Assembly (NCBI GenBank): GCA_964426135.1
Contig: CAYRPN010000010.1
Span: 1 to 64,000 of the forward strand
Length of the DNA: 64,000 bases
Direction: 5' to 3'
From: CAYRPN01 sp964426135
GTDB lineage: Bacteria > Planctomycetota > Phycisphaerae > Phycisphaerales > Phycisphaeraceae
Shown: positions 1 through 10,100 of the stretch, piece by piece
Numbering within the stretch: the stretch's first letter is position 1
Layout of the letters: every line of letters starts with the position of its first letter
The notes under the pieces: generated by a model
Databases searched by the model: none
The model's input: only the letters and a program-made list of their open reading frames with translations
What the model was told of the DNA's origin: nothing
Made by a program: the position numbers and the translations under genes

Positions 1-142
1 CCAGGGAGAGGGTGGCCGAGTCTTCGAGGCCGGGTGAGGGTCGGGACGAACAGATTGTTGCGGCATCCGTCACGCGATGGTGGCGATTGCAAACTTGTGC
101 GTCCCGACCCTCACCCCAGCCCTCTCCCTGAGAGGGAGAGGG
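1..142. repeat. GC-rich inverted-repeat element, family C (left edge cut by window)
   Basis: Two arms face each other: the bases near 32-48 read GGGTGAGGGTCGGGACG and those at 100-116 are the exact reverse complement. The outer part carries the CCCTCTCCCT/AGGGAGAGGG hairpin seen again at 31.3, 49.8 and 60.6 kb. No gene is supported before position 239. The element probably extends left of the window. Confidence 0.7.
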
Positions 143-238
143 GGCCGGAATGCCGCCCCCGGAAAAACTGGCACATCCACATCGTTGTGCCGACCGCACT
201 CGCTTGCACGGGCCTGCCCAACCGTGAAGAATGACGAC

Positions 239-1150
239 ATGCAACATCTCGCCCTCCATCGTTCCTGCATGGCATTTCTTCTGGCGCTTGCCTTTGCGAC
301 GGCCACTCTCGCGGCTGAGCCAACCGTCGTGAACCTCTGGCCGGGCAAAGCGCCCAATGAAACGAAGGAACTGCCGCCCGAGGCGGACACCACCAAGCCC
401 GGCGGCGGCACGGTCGCCGGCAAGAGCGTTATCCGTCTGGGCAATGTCTCCACGCCGCAGGTCCACATCTATCGTCCCGCAGCCGACAAGGACACCGGCG
501 TCAGCGTCGTCATCTGCCCCGGCGGCGGGCACAACATCCTCGCATGGGATCTCGAAGGCACCGAGGTTGCCGAGTGGCTGAACACCGTCGGCGTCACCGG
601 CATCGTCCTGAAATACCGAGTGCCCGCGCGCGATCCGATGAAGCGCTGGATCGCCGGCGTGCAGGACGCCCAGCGGGCGATGAGCCTCGTGCGCAGCAAG
701 GCGGAAGAGTGGAAACTCGATCCCAAGCGCATCGGCATCCTCGGCTTTTCCGCCGGCGGCGAAGTGGCGGGACTCACCGCGCTGATGCCCGGCGAGCGGC
801 AGTACGAAGCCGGTGACGACATCGACAAGATCTCCAGCCGGCCCGATTTCGCCGTGCTGGTGTATCCCGCCTACCTGGCGATGAAGGATCAGGCGAAGCT
901 GCGCGATGATGTGAAAGTGACCAAGGACGCGCCGCCGATGTTTCTCGTGCATGCCTACAACGACGGCGTCACGCCCATGACCAGCCTGCTGCTGGCGACG
1001 GAGCTTAAGAAAGTGGGCGTGCCCGCGGAGATTCACATGTACGCCACGGGCGGCCACGGCTTCGGCCTGCGGGCGACGGACGAGCCAAGCTCGCAGTGGC
1101 CCAAGCGCTGCGAAGAGTGGATGAAGCGCACGGGCATTCTCAAGAAGTAG
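239..1150 (+). CDS. secreted alpha/beta hydrolase, acetylxylan-esterase-like
   Basis: This 303-residue protein is a serine esterase of the alpha/beta-hydrolase fold, probably exported. The ATG at 239 is chosen because it is followed by a signal peptide (hydrophobic stretch MAFLLALAFATATLAA). The longer frame upstream only translates a repeat. Visible motifs are the oxyanion-hole loop CPGGGH, the nucleophile elbow GFSAGG with Ser171, Asp242 in AYNDG and His273 in GGHGFG, in the right order and spacing for a triad. In related planctomycete and verrucomicrobial genes this fold removes acetyl groups from polysaccharides; the substrate here is an inference. It stands alone and is followed by a strong hairpin. 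Confidence 0.85.
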   Translation: MQHLALHRSCMAFLLALAFATATLAAEPTVVNLWPGKAPNETKELPPEADTTKPGGGTVAGKSVIRLGNVSTPQVHIYRPAADKDTGVSVVICPGGGHNILAWDLEGTEVAEWLNTVGVTGIVLKYRVPARDPMKRWIAGVQDAQRAMSLVRSKAEEWKLDPKRIGILGFSAGGEVAGLTALMPGERQYEAGDDIDKISSRPDFAVLVYPAYLAMKDQAKLRDDVKVTKDAPPMFLVHAYNDGVTPMTSLLLATELKKVGVPAEIHMYATGGHGFGLRATDEPSSQWPKRCEEWMKRTGILKK

Positions 1151-1240
1151 ACGACGGCAACTCGCTTCAGTTCGGCAGTGAACTCACCGCATCGGAGCCG
1201 CGCCCGTTGGGGCCGCGCACGATTAACCTGAACGATTGAG

Positions 1241-1309
1241 TCTCGCGCAAAGGCGCAAAGCTCGCGAAGAAATCCGCTGCCTTGGCGAGCTTTGCGCCTT
1301 TGCGCGAGA
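1241..1309. terminator. perfect 25-bp inverted repeat, possible terminator or repeat
   Basis: The 25 bases at 1241-1265 are the exact reverse complement of those at 1285-1309, with a 19-base loop. The hairpin lies about 90 bases after the esterase stop and before the nfeD-like gene. No T-run follows, so termination is inferred from position only. Confidence 0.5.
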
Positions 1310-1394
1310 TTCAGCCCACGAGTTGACCTGTCCAACTGATTGATGCGCAGTGCCTTAGTCCCCGGCTCCGCCGGCGGCAAATGGAATAAGCACC

Positions 1395-1901
1395 ATGGAC
1401 ACACACATCATCTGGGCGATCGTGCTGCTGGGCATCGCACTGCTGCTGTTCTTTCTGGAGTTCTTCATTCCCTCGGCCGGCATGCTGGCGGTCAGTTCGT
1501 TCGTGTGCCTGGTCGCGGGCGTGTTCTTCCTGTTCAAGTACGACACGACGGTGGGCATGATCGGGGCGATCGTCTCGGTGGCGTCGCTGCCGTTTCTTTT
1601 CGCCATCGCCATCAAGACGATTCCCAATACGCCTGTGTTCCGGATGATTTCGCTGAAGAGCGAGCCGCGCCCGGGGCTGGGCGAGCACGGCATCGCCGGC
1701 GCCGAGGCCCAGCAGATCGCCGCGAATCTCGTCGGCAAGACGGGCAGGACGGTGACAGACCTGCGCCCGGTGGGCGCCTGCCTGATTGAGAATCAGCGCA
1801 TGGACTGCATCGCCGCCAGCGGCGTCATCCGCGCGGGGACTGCCGTGCGCGTGGTCTCGGCGGATGGGATTCAAGTGAAGGTGGTGGAGGCGGAGGTGTG
1901 A
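1395..1901 (+). CDS. NfeD-like membrane protein
   Basis: A 168-residue protein with three hydrophobic segments (about residues 6-25, 30-50 and 54-75) followed by a soluble tail of about 65 residues that ends in a small beta-rich module (LVGKTGRTVTDLRPVG ... GTAVRVVSADGIQVKVVEAEV). This is the plan of the NfeD C-terminal region: membrane anchor plus OB-fold domain. Family members work with stomatin/flotillin-type proteins or membrane proteases in membrane quality control. The protease half found in long NfeD proteins is absent, and no stomatin gene is adjacent. The function in this organism is therefore unknown. Confidence 0.85.
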   Translation: MDTHIIWAIVLLGIALLLFFLEFFIPSAGMLAVSSFVCLVAGVFFLFKYDTTVGMIGAIVSVASLPFLFAIAIKTIPNTPVFRMISLKSEPRPGLGEHGIAGAEAQQIAANLVGKTGRTVTDLRPVGACLIENQRMDCIAASGVIRAGTAVRVVSADGIQVKVVEAEV

Positions 1902-2037
1902 GTTTCAAAGTTTCAGAGTTTCAAAGTTTTGTTGTTCGCGAAGTTTGTATTCCAGTCTCAAGTGCAGGATGCAGGCAATGACCACGAAACACCTGAACTG
2001 TGAAACCCCGAAACTCTGAAACTTTGAAACTCTGAAA
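1902..2037. repeat. mirrored low-complexity intergenic repeat
   Basis: Runs of GTTTCAAAGTTTCAGA at 1901-1928 face runs of TCTGAAACTTTGAAAC at 2000-2038, so the whole gap can fold back on itself. It lies between convergent genes and touches the stop codon of the aminotransferase gene. It may serve as a two-way terminator. Confidence 0.6.
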
Positions 2038-3252
2038 CTAATCCCTTTTCAAAAGCTGCTCCCGCTGCAGCATCACTTTCAACGTCTGCACAACCAGTTC
2101 GAGACTGGTCTGATCGAGCTTGTTGTAGAACGGCAGCGCGATCGTGCGCTGGCTCAAGCTCTCGGCAACCGGGAAGTCGCCTTTTTTGAAGCCCAGCTTT
2201 TCTCGATAGAACGGCTGCAGGTGAATGCACGGGAAATAGTTGGCGGCACCCACCTCGTGCCGGTGCATGCCCTGGATGATGCGGTCGCGCTCCACCTGTC
2301 CGTAGCGATCGCTGAGGCGAACCACGAACACGAACCAGCTCATCTTGTCCGGCGCGTGCGGATCGTCCGCCGGCAGCGTGGGCAGGATGATGTCTTCCCA
2401 GTCCATCATGCGGCGGAAATATTCCGAGGCGACTTTTCGTCGGGCTTCGAGAATCTCGTTGAGCCGCTCCATCTGCGAAATGCCCAATGCGCAGGCGATT
2501 TCGCTCATCCGCCAGTTGTATCCGAGGCGCTCGTGCTCCAGCCAGGAGCCGGCGCGGTTGATCGAAACGGACGATTGCCCCTGCGATCCGCCGACGTCGG
2601 ACGACGTGGTGAGAATGGCCCGGCCCTGGTTGCGAAGCGATCGGCAGATATCCGCGAGGCGGTCGTCGTCAGTGACGATGCAGCCGCCCTCGCCGGTGGT
2701 GATCTGTTTGTTGGGATAGAAGCCGAAGACGCCGACGCGGCCGAAGGATCCGACGGGCGAACCCTTGTACACGCCGCCGAGGCCTTCGCAGCAGTCTTCG
2801 ATGAGCGTGATCTCGTGCTTGCGGGCGATCTGGGCGTATCGATCCATGTGGGCCGGGTTGCCGAAGACTTCCACGGCGATGATCGCCTTGGTGCGCGGGG
2901 TGATCGCGGCTTCCAGCATGGCCGGATCCATGTTCAGGCTGACGGGATCGATGTCCACGAACACCGGCTTGGCGCCGACGTAGAGAATGCAGTTGCTGCT
3001 GGCGATGAAGCTGAAGGGCGTGGTGATCACTTCATCGCCCGGACCGATGCCCAGCGCCAGCATCACCGCATGCAGCCCGCAGGTGCCGCTGCTGACAGCC
3101 ACCGCGTGGCGACGCTTGGTGCGGTCGGCGATGAGTTCCTCGAACCGCGACTGCCGCGGCCCCAGCGAAAGCCGCCCGCTGCGCAGCACGTCCACCACGG
3201 CGCTGATGTCCGATTCGCTGATGTCCGGTTGACTGAGTGGGATCACGCTCAT
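2038..3252 (-). CDS. DegT/DnrJ/EryC1/StrS-family aminotransferase
   Basis: This 404-residue protein is a PLP-dependent sugar aminotransferase. The ATG at 3252 begins MSVIPLSQPDI, the usual start of the family; an upstream extension to 3300 adds nothing recognisable. Landmarks are VSSGTCGLHAVMLALGIGPGDEV (cofactor phosphate contact region), the acidic EDCCEGLGG loop, and the Schiff-base lysine Lys182 in FYPNKQITTGEGG. Family members aminate keto-sugars made from nucleotide sugars, for surface polysaccharide or glycan modification. No other sugar-nucleotide gene is beside it, so the product sugar cannot be named. Confidence 0.9.
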   Translation of the reverse strand: MSVIPLSQPDISESDISAVVDVLRSGRLSLGPRQSRFEELIADRTKRRHAVAVSSGTCGLHAVMLALGIGPGDEVITTPFSFIASSNCILYVGAKPVFVDIDPVSLNMDPAMLEAAITPRTKAIIAVEVFGNPAHMDRYAQIARKHEITLIEDCCEGLGGVYKGSPVGSFGRVGVFGFYPNKQITTGEGGCIVTDDDRLADICRSLRNQGRAILTTSSDVGGSQGQSSVSINRAGSWLEHERLGYNWRMSEIACALGISQMERLNEILEARRKVASEYFRRMMDWEDIILPTLPADDPHAPDKMSWFVFVVRLSDRYGQVERDRIIQGMHRHEVGAANYFPCIHLQPFYREKLGFKKGDFPVAESLSQRTIALPFYNKLDQTSLELVVQTLKVMLQREQLLKRD

Positions 3253-3417
3253 GGAACCACGATTCCGATAACGAAGAGTTCTGGTGCGATTGTCTCCCAT
3301 CGCATCGCCCGAACCTGCCCGTCGTCTCCAGATTTTAACGGGCGGCCGATCCCTCGACCTTCATCGGCCTGTTATTCTCATTCCGATCCGACGCCTTTTA
3401 CTGAATCGGGGAAGTTC

Positions 3418-5517
3418 ATGTCCAGCGAACCTGCTTTCACGGCGGACGAACGACTGGCCGCGCTGCGGGCCGTGGCAGCCTCGGCGACGACGCCGGGCGC
3501 CGCTCTCGCACAGATCGCCCGGCTGCGCGGTGAACTGCACCTGCCTCGCGGCGCGGTACACGTCATCAGCGATGTTCACGGCGAAGACAAGAAGCTGCGC
3601 CACATCATTAACAATGCCTCGGGCACGCTGCGGCCGCTGGTGGAGCGGATGTTCCGCGACCGTTTCACCGCCGACGAACTGCGGGAGTTCGTGACGCTGC
3701 TTTTCTATCCTGCGGAGATCGTGGCGGCGATGGAGCGGGACGCGCGAGCGTGTGAGCAGCCACAAGTGTCCGGATCAGATGTTCGGGTGGCCGGGGCTGA
3801 GGCTCGGCGAAGCCCCGGAACAGTCAGCCCTGGAGGTGTTCGTACCGGGGCTTCCGCGGACTCCAGCCCCGGCCACCCTGATTCCCAATCCGGCTGCCCA
3901 GACCGCCATTGGGCCTTGCGCACCATCCGTGCGATCTTTGAAGTGGTGCGCGAACTGGCGGGGCGGTACAGCCTGGCGCGGGTGCGCAGCGTGATGCCGG
4001 CGGAGTACGTCGAGCTTTTTGCGGAGTTGCTGCTGGAGCCTTCGTCGCATCGCGGCGCGGGCTACACCGAGGCGATCGTGGATGAACTGATCCGCCGGGG
4101 CCACGTGCTGCCCGCGATCCACATGGCGTGCCGGGTGGTGCGGAACCTGGCGATCGACGAGTTGATCATTGCCGGCGACTGCTGGGACCGAGGGCCGCGC
4201 GGCGACCGCGTCGTCGACTACCTGATGCGGCAGCCGAATGTCTCGATCGTGTGGGGCAATCACGATGTGGCCTGGCTGGGCGCGGCGCTGGGGCACGAGG
4301 CGCTGATCTGTCACGTGCTGCGCGTGTCGCTGCGCTATCGCAATCTTTCGCAGATCGAAGAAGGCTATGGCATCACCATGCAGCCGCTGGAAAAGCTGGC
4401 TCGCGAAGTCTACGGCAGCGACGCGGCGGAGCACTTCGGCGGCAAAGGCACGGGTCTGCGCGATGCGGTGACCATCGCGCGGATGCAGAAAGCCGCGGCC
4501 GTCATGCAGTTCAAGCTGGAAGGGCAGATGATCGCCCGGCAGCCGCGCTGGGAGATGGAACACCGCCGGTTGCTTCATCGCATCGATCTGGAGAAGGGTG
4601 TGATCGAGGTGGACGGCAAAGTCTGGCCGATGCGGGACACGCACTTGCCCACGCTGAATCGTGCCGATCCCTACGCTTTGACTGCCGAGGAGCGCGCCTG
4701 CATCGAACGCCTGCGGCAGTCCTTCGTCGCCAGCGCCAAGCTCTGGGAACAGGTACGGTTCCTCGTCCGTCACGGCTCGATGGTTCTGCGCCGCGACGAT
4801 CTGCTCATCTTCCACGGATGTCTGCCCTGCGATGAGAAGGGCGGCTTCCTTCCCATGCCCATCGGCGACAAGTTGCTGGCGGGGCGCGAACTGTTCGAGG
4901 AGATCGAGCGGCAGGTGATCGCCATGCTCGGCAACACGCGGGCGCTGCAGCAGCGCGATCTCGATCTGCTGTGGTACCTGTGGTCGGGGCCGGCGTCGCC
5001 GCTCTTCGGCAAGGATCGCATCACGACGCTGGAGAGTTACTTCATCGCGGACAAGAGCACGCACAAGGAAACGAAGAACGCCTATTTTTCGCTGCTGCAC
5101 GAGCCGTGGTTCTGCGACCAGGTGCTGGCTCAGTTCGGCGTGCCGACGGCGACGGGGCTGATTGTGAATGGCCACGTGCCGGTGAAGATCGAGCAGGGCG
5201 AGTCGCCGATGAAACGCAGCGGCAAGGCGATCACCATCGACGGCGCCTTCAGCAAGGCCTATGGCGATCACGGCTTCACGCTGCTCGTCGAGGCGGATCG
5301 CATCGAACTGGCCCGGCATCATCATTTCGACAGCGTCGAAGCGGCCGTGCGGGAAGGCGTGGACATTGTGCCGGCGGTGACGACCATTCGCCGATTCGAG
5401 CAGCCGAAGCTGGTGAAGGACACGGATCTCGGGACGGAACTGGTGGCCCGGATCGGCCTGCTCGAAAAACTGGTGCAGGCGTATCAGACCAATCGCGTGA
5501 GAATGGGTGAGGAATGA
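3418..5517 (+). CDS. fbp: fructose-1,6-bisphosphatase, class III
   Basis: A 699-residue protein of the class III (Firmicutes-type) fructose-bisphosphatase family, a gluconeogenic enzyme. It has metallophosphoesterase motifs: DVHG at residues 52-55, GDCWDRG beginning near residue 253, GNHD at about 280-283 and NGHVPVK near 584. The ATG at 3418 is chosen because the open frame upstream is only the antisense of the aminotransferase gene. It is longer than usual because residues of about 118-163 are encoded by an inverted-repeat element that falls between ERDARA and LRTIRAIFEVV, a point where the family is continuous. Whether this insert is harmless is not known; the frame is intact throughout. 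Confidence 0.92.
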   Translation: MSSEPAFTADERLAALRAVAASATTPGAALAQIARLRGELHLPRGAVHVISDVHGEDKKLRHIINNASGTLRPLVERMFRDRFTADELREFVTLLFYPAEIVAAMERDARACEQPQVSGSDVRVAGAEARRSPGTVSPGGVRTGASADSSPGHPDSQSGCPDRHWALRTIRAIFEVVRELAGRYSLARVRSVMPAEYVELFAELLLEPSSHRGAGYTEAIVDELIRRGHVLPAIHMACRVVRNLAIDELIIAGDCWDRGPRGDRVVDYLMRQPNVSIVWGNHDVAWLGAALGHEALICHVLRVSLRYRNLSQIEEGYGITMQPLEKLAREVYGSDAAEHFGGKGTGLRDAVTIARMQKAAAVMQFKLEGQMIARQPRWEMEHRRLLHRIDLEKGVIEVDGKVWPMRDTHLPTLNRADPYALTAEERACIERLRQSFVASAKLWEQVRFLVRHGSMVLRRDDLLIFHGCLPCDEKGGFLPMPIGDKLLAGRELFEEIERQVIAMLGNTRALQQRDLDLLWYLWSGPASPLFGKDRITTLESYFIADKSTHKETKNAYFSLLHEPWFCDQVLAQFGVPTATGLIVNGHVPVKIEQGESPMKRSGKAITIDGAFSKAYGDHGFTLLVEADRIELARHHHFDSVEAAVREGVDIVPAVTTIRRFEQPKLVKDTDLGTELVARIGLLEKLVQAYQTNRVRMGEE
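3785..3878. repeat. inverted-repeat element inside fbp
   Basis: GGGTGGCCGGGGCTG at 3785 faces CAGCCCCGGCCACCC ending at 3878, with GGCGAAGCCCCGG and CCGGGGCTTCC nested inside. The translated peptide is rich in Gly, Ser and Pro and has no counterpart in class III FBPases. It reads through without a stop. Confidence 0.75.
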
Positions 5518-5571
5518 GGCGTGAGGAGTCGGGAACAAGGGAGGTCGAGCGAGGACAGGATCGGGCGACGA

Positions 5572-5994
5572 TCACTTCTTCGGCGTTTCGAAGATGTAGC
5601 CGATGTTCAGGTTCGCAATGCCCACCTCGTGGCACAACGACGCCACGCCGGCGAAATATTTGTGGATGCTTTCCTGATCGGCGCGGATCAGCACGTTTCG
5701 CGGCGGCTTCTCTTCCTTTGCCTGCTGCAACAGGGCGCGAAGCTGCTCGCGCTCCACGGGCTTGCCCACGACCTTGATCGTGCCGTCGCGGTCGATGTTG
5801 ATGATCAGTTCCTGCGGCGGGGCGGAGAGCGGGCTGGTGGCGCCGGTGACGGGCAGGTTCACCGTGTGCTCGCGCTCCTCGGCGGCCAGCGTGGTGGCGA
5901 CGAGAAAGAAAATGAGCAGGTTGAAGACCATGTCGATCATGGGCGTCATGTTGACGGCGTCTTCGTTGTCGGCGGGTTGTTCGCGGATTCGCAT
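5572..5994 (-). CDS. exbD: ExbD/TolR-type biopolymer transport protein
   Basis: A 140-residue protein with one N-terminal membrane segment (MTPMIDMVFNLLIFFLVATT) containing the conserved Asp that carries protons in this family, followed by a periplasmic domain (ELIINIDRDGTIKV ... NVLIRADQ). It pairs with the ExbB/TolQ-like channel encoded just upstream on the same strand, and together they use the proton gradient to drive an envelope process. The gap between the two genes holds a 121-bp repeat element. Which partner (TonB, TolA or other) is driven cannot be read from the window. Confidence 0.92.
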   Translation of the reverse strand: MRIREQPADNEDAVNMTPMIDMVFNLLIFFLVATTLAAEEREHTVNLPVTGATSPLSAPPQELIINIDRDGTIKVVGKPVEREQLRALLQQAKEEKPPRNVLIRADQESIHKYFAGVASLCHEVGIANLNIGYIFETPKK

Positions 5995-6003
5995 GTGGGT
6001 TCC

Positions 6004-6124
6004 GTAGGGTGCGTCAAGGCTCGGCGCGGACGCACCGGGTTGGATTCACGATCTGAAGGTGTTGAACTGGCCACGAACTCACGTCCAATGTGGTGCGTCC
6101 GCGCCGAGCCTTGACGCACCCTAC
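6004..6124. repeat. MITE-like element family A, copy 1
   Basis: Perfect 33-bp terminal inverted repeats (6004-6036 and 6092-6124, starting GTAGGGTGCGTCAAGG) flank 55 bp of unrelated sequence. It lies between exbB and exbD. No target duplication is visible and it codes for nothing. Confidence 0.88.
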
Positions 6125-6132
6125 GCCGTCGA

Positions 6133-6966
6133 TCACGCCGCCTTGTTCGCCGGCAGTCCGGGGTTGTCCACGTAGTGCTCGACGAACTCGGTGCTGACGC
6201 TGTTCATGTCGCTGACGAGGCGTTCGATCTTGCCTTGGAAAAAGTGGTACATGGCGACGGCTGGAATCGCCACGAGCAGGCCGGCGTAGGTGGTGACCAG
6301 CGCTTCGTAAATGCCGGTCGCCAGCGCCTTGCCGCTGCCGGTGCCGATATCGCTGGTGACCTGGAACGCGGTGATCATGCCGCTGATGGTGCCGATCAGG
6401 CCCAGCAGCGGCGAGATGGACGCGACGGTGTAAATGATGCGCAGATTTTTCTTGAGCTTGGACACTTCATTGGCGCCCGCGTCTTCGATCGCTTTCTCCA
6501 CGACCTCCGGTCCGCGGTGCTGCTTGCCGATGCCGGCGGCGACGATGCGGGCGATCGGCGTGTTCTGCGAACGGCAGAACTGCAGCGCCGCTTCGCGATC
6601 CGCCACGGGATCGCGGTAGACGCCTTTCATCGCGCCAAAGAAGGAAGCGGGAATGATCGCGCTCTTGCGCAGCGAAGCGAGCCTCTCCAGGATGAACACC
6701 AGGCCCACGATGCTGCAGCCGAGGATGGGCCACATGAAGAATCCGCCCTTCATGAAGAGCTCCATCATCGTGATGTCTTTGGCGGACTCCGGCGCGGCGG
6801 ATGGCGCCGGCGCGCCCGCCGCAGCGGGTGCAGGCACGCCGGGCGCCGCGGGAGCCGGCGGCGTTTTGGGCTGTGCCACGGACTGGGCGGCGTGGCCAGC
6901 GAGCAGCGCGGCGGCGAACGCTATGACGAGCATGGGCAACAGGGCACGGTTTCGGGTCATCGTCAT
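6133..6966 (-). CDS. exbB: MotA/TolQ/ExbB-family proton channel
   Basis: A 277-residue protein with an N-terminal signal-like segment, a long Ala/Pro linker (residues about 28-58), and then the three-helix proton-channel core: the first helix in GGFFMWPILGCSIVGLVFILERL, and the pair LLGLIGTISGMITAF and ALVTTYAGLLVAIPAV typical of TolQ/ExbB. It forms the inner-membrane channel with ExbD. The signal peptide plus linker is an extension seen in planctomycete-type ExbB proteins. Order on the minus strand is TPR protein, exbB, exbD, probably one transcription unit despite two inserted repeat elements. Confidence 0.92.
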   Translation of the reverse strand: MTMTRNRALLPMLVIAFAAALLAGHAAQSVAQPKTPPAPAAPGVPAPAAAGAPAPSAAPESAKDITMMELFMKGGFFMWPILGCSIVGLVFILERLASLRKSAIIPASFFGAMKGVYRDPVADREAALQFCRSQNTPIARIVAAGIGKQHRGPEVVEKAIEDAGANEVSKLKKNLRIIYTVASISPLLGLIGTISGMITAFQVTSDIGTGSGKALATGIYEALVTTYAGLLVAIPAVAMYHFFQGKIERLVSDMNSVSTEFVEHYVDNPGLPANKAA

Positions 6967-7010
6967 CTCGGCAATAGGAATAGGTGAAAAAAGAAAGCAC
7001 GCCCGATGGC

Positions 7011-7181
7011 GTAGGGTGCGTCAAGGCTCGGCGCGGACGCACCACGGTCAACTGCAAGCGTCATATCGAAAGAGCCGCATGTTGGAACAGCACGGTGGGC
7101 AAAACCGCGCAACACTCGACAAAATCAACGTTGCCGTTCACACAAGACGGTGCGTCCGCGCCGAGCCTTGACGCACCCTAC
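7011..7181. repeat. MITE-like element family A, copy 2
   Basis: The same 33-bp terminal inverted repeats as copy 1 (7011-7043 and 7149-7181), here with a different 105-bp interior. It fills most of the gap between the TPR protein gene and exbB. The arms are identical to those of copy 1, which suggests recent spread or conversion. Confidence 0.88.
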
Positions 7182-7189
7182 GTAAGGCA

Positions 7190-10100
7190 TCATTTCAGCG
7201 CATCCAGCCGCTTCTTCGCCAGGTCCGCCACCGGCTCCTTGCCGAAGGCGTCGAGCACGCGCTGGTAGTTTTTCTTCGCGTCGTCGAACTGGCTGAGCTG
7301 CTCGAACGCCTGGCCCGCTTCATAGAGCGCCTTGGCGGACCACTGCGGGTAGGCGTAGACGTTGTCCACTTTCAGGAGTTCCTTCGCAGCCTGCTCGTAC
7401 TTTTTCTCGGCGAACCAGGTCTCGCCGATCTGGAACTGAGCCCGCGCCGCGGTGACGGTGTTGGTCTTCTCAGTCGTCTTCACGTACCAGGTGCGGGCCT
7501 TCTCGTACTGTTTCTGCTGTTCGAGCGCCCAGCCCAGTCCGAAGTAGGCGAGATCGATGAACTCACTCTTGGGGAAGCCCGCGATGAACTGTTCGTACGT
7601 CTTGGCGGAGGCGGCAAAGTCGTTCAGTTCCGCCTGCGTTTCACCGAGGCGAAGCGTGGCGGCCGCGGCGAGTTCGTGTTTGCCGTGATCCTTCAGGAGG
7701 GTGCTGAAGCGGGCCACGGCGTCGGCGTTTTTGGTCATCGCGCGGGAGGACATGCCCGCCTGATACAGCGCCGAAGCCGCCAGTTCATGCTGGGCGTTGC
7801 CGGCGGCGAACTCGCTGAGCGTGGCGGCGGCTTTGGCGTCGTCTTTCAGCTTGGCGTAGCACCAGCCGAGGCGATATTTGCCGAGCGCAAGCGTCTTCGC
7901 ATCGGTGCCGGTGTCTTTCATCGCTTCTTCGAGGAGCGCCGCCGCTTCCTTGTACTGCTCTTTGGTGTAGAGCAGTTCCGCCAGTTCGATGCGGGCAGGC
8001 GTGGCGAGCTTGCTGCTCTTGAAATCCGCGAGCAGATCCTGATACGCCTTGATCGCGTCGTCGTTGGCCTTGGCGATCTCGGCGGTGGCTTTGCGCTTTT
8101 CCGAGTCGGCCTTGAGCGCACGGTGCGACCACGCCAGGTCGTAAAGAATCGCATCGCTCCGCGCGTCCTTGTCGCCGGCCAGGCCCGCCAGCGTTTTCGC
8201 AGCCTCGTCGTGTTTGTTCAGCCGGGTGAGCGAAGTGGCGATGAACTGCCGGGCGGCGACGGCGTGCTTGCCCTTGGGCTGGGCGGTGACGTACTCGTTA
8301 AGGGCCGCCAGCGCGCCGTCCGGCTTGCCTGCCTCGCTGAGGCACACGCCGCGCTGGAACATGGCGTCGATCGCCAGTTCGTGCTTCGGATGGGCGGTGA
8401 TGAGTTCGCTGAATTTCTGCGCCGCCGGTTCATACTTCTTCGCGTCGTAATCGATCCACGCGAGCAGATACATCGCCGGCGCCGCCAGACTCGGCGCGGG
8501 CTTCACTTTCAAGAGCCGGGATAGCGCCGCACCCGCCTTGGCGTGATCTTTTTCACGGTAGGCGATCTGGCCAAAGGCGAGCAGGCTGTTCTGCACCCAC
8601 GCGGAGTCATCCTTGCTCGCCGGGTCGTTGACCAGCGCGCCATAAGTGGCGAACGCGGCTGGTTCTTCGCCGGCGCCCTGCTGCGCCAGGCCGAGCTTGT
8701 AGCGTGCTTCTTCATCGCGCGGGTTCAGCGCGAGGTAGCGTTTCAGCGGATCGACGGCTTCCTTGGGTTTGCGCAATTGCAGCAGCGCATCGCCGTGCAG
8801 GAAGATCACCCGGCGAAGCTCCGCATGCTTGCCCACGTCGGCATTTGTGGAAAGCTTGGCAAGCAGGGGCACGGCATTCGTGTAGTCGCCGCCGAAGTAC
8901 GCGCACTGAGCGATGCGGCTGTCGATCTGTAGCGCGTCTTCCGCAGGCGCCAGGGCGGCAAGCTTGGTGAACTTGTCCGCCGCGCCCTTGTAATCCGCCA
9001 TCAGGTAGAGATTTTCCGCCCACAGTTTATTCGCCGCATACCGCCATGCGGTGTCACTGGCGGCTACCACCGCTTCGCAGGCCTTGCGGCTGTCTTCGTA
9101 TTTCTGCTGGCGGTGCAGGCAGAACGCGCGGTGGTACGTGGCCTCGGTGAGGCGTGGCGATTTGGCGTATTTCGCGGCAAAGGTCGCGAATGCGGTCGTG
9201 GCGGTCGAATACTGCTCCAACTGCATCTGGCACACGGCGCGGTAAAAATCGATCTCATCGAGATTCGCCGGCGCGGGGCTGGCCAGGGCGAGCGCGTCGA
9301 GGATCCTGGCGGCGTCCTGATACTTCTTGTCCGCGATGTCGCACTGGGCGATCCAGTATCGCGCTTCGCTGCCGCGATCTTTGTCGCCGTCGGCGACGGC
9401 AGTGAGTGTCTTGCGGGCGTCAGCGACGCGATTGGCGTCGTACTGCGATTTGCCCAGTTGCAGCCGGGCGGGGCCGGCGTAGGGCGTGTCCTTGTGATCC
9501 GCCAGGATGGTTTCGAGTTGCTTGATCGCGTCGTCGTACTTCGCCGAGTTGTGTTGGACGACTGCGAGTCGGTATCGAACCTCGGCCTGCCGCGGCGGCG
9601 GCGCCAGCGCCAGCGCGAGCGTGAAAGATTCGCCGGCCTCTTTGAGCTTGCTCTGCGATTCCTGGCACTGGCCCAGCAGCAACTGCGCATCGAGCGCGTA
9701 GGGCGATGCGGGGAACTCTTTCAGCAGGGCGGCCAGCGTGGCCTCGGCATCGGGGAGTTTGGACAGGGCGTGCTGGGCGAGGGCCAGCGTGTACAGGCCG
9801 TTGGCGCGGTGGGCGGATTTGGGGAACTTGTCGAGGAAGCTCTGGCACGCTTTGGCGGCCTCTTCTTTTTTCTCCATCATGAAGAGCACTTGCGCCTGGT
9901 TGAGCGCGGCCCCCTCGGCGTACTTGCTGTCCGAATGCTTCTGCAGCAGTTCCTCAAACGCGGCGAGCGCCTTGGCGTTCTCTTTCAAAGTCAGGTGACA
10001 GTGCCCCAGGATCGCGAGGGCTTCGTCGCGCTGCTTGAACGCGGCGTCGGCGAGCACCGTGGGGATTTCCTTGGCCGCCTCGGCGTAGCGCTGGATGCGG

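Noticed and set aside
2221..3417. Open frame on the plus strand that would extend the FBPase by about 400 residues
   Set aside because: It is the antisense of the DegT aminotransferase gene, which has full family motifs; the FBPase family starts near 3418.
3775..5538. Long minus-strand open frame opposite the FBPase
   Set aside because: High-GC shadow; composition is His/Arg/Gln-rich and no motif is present.
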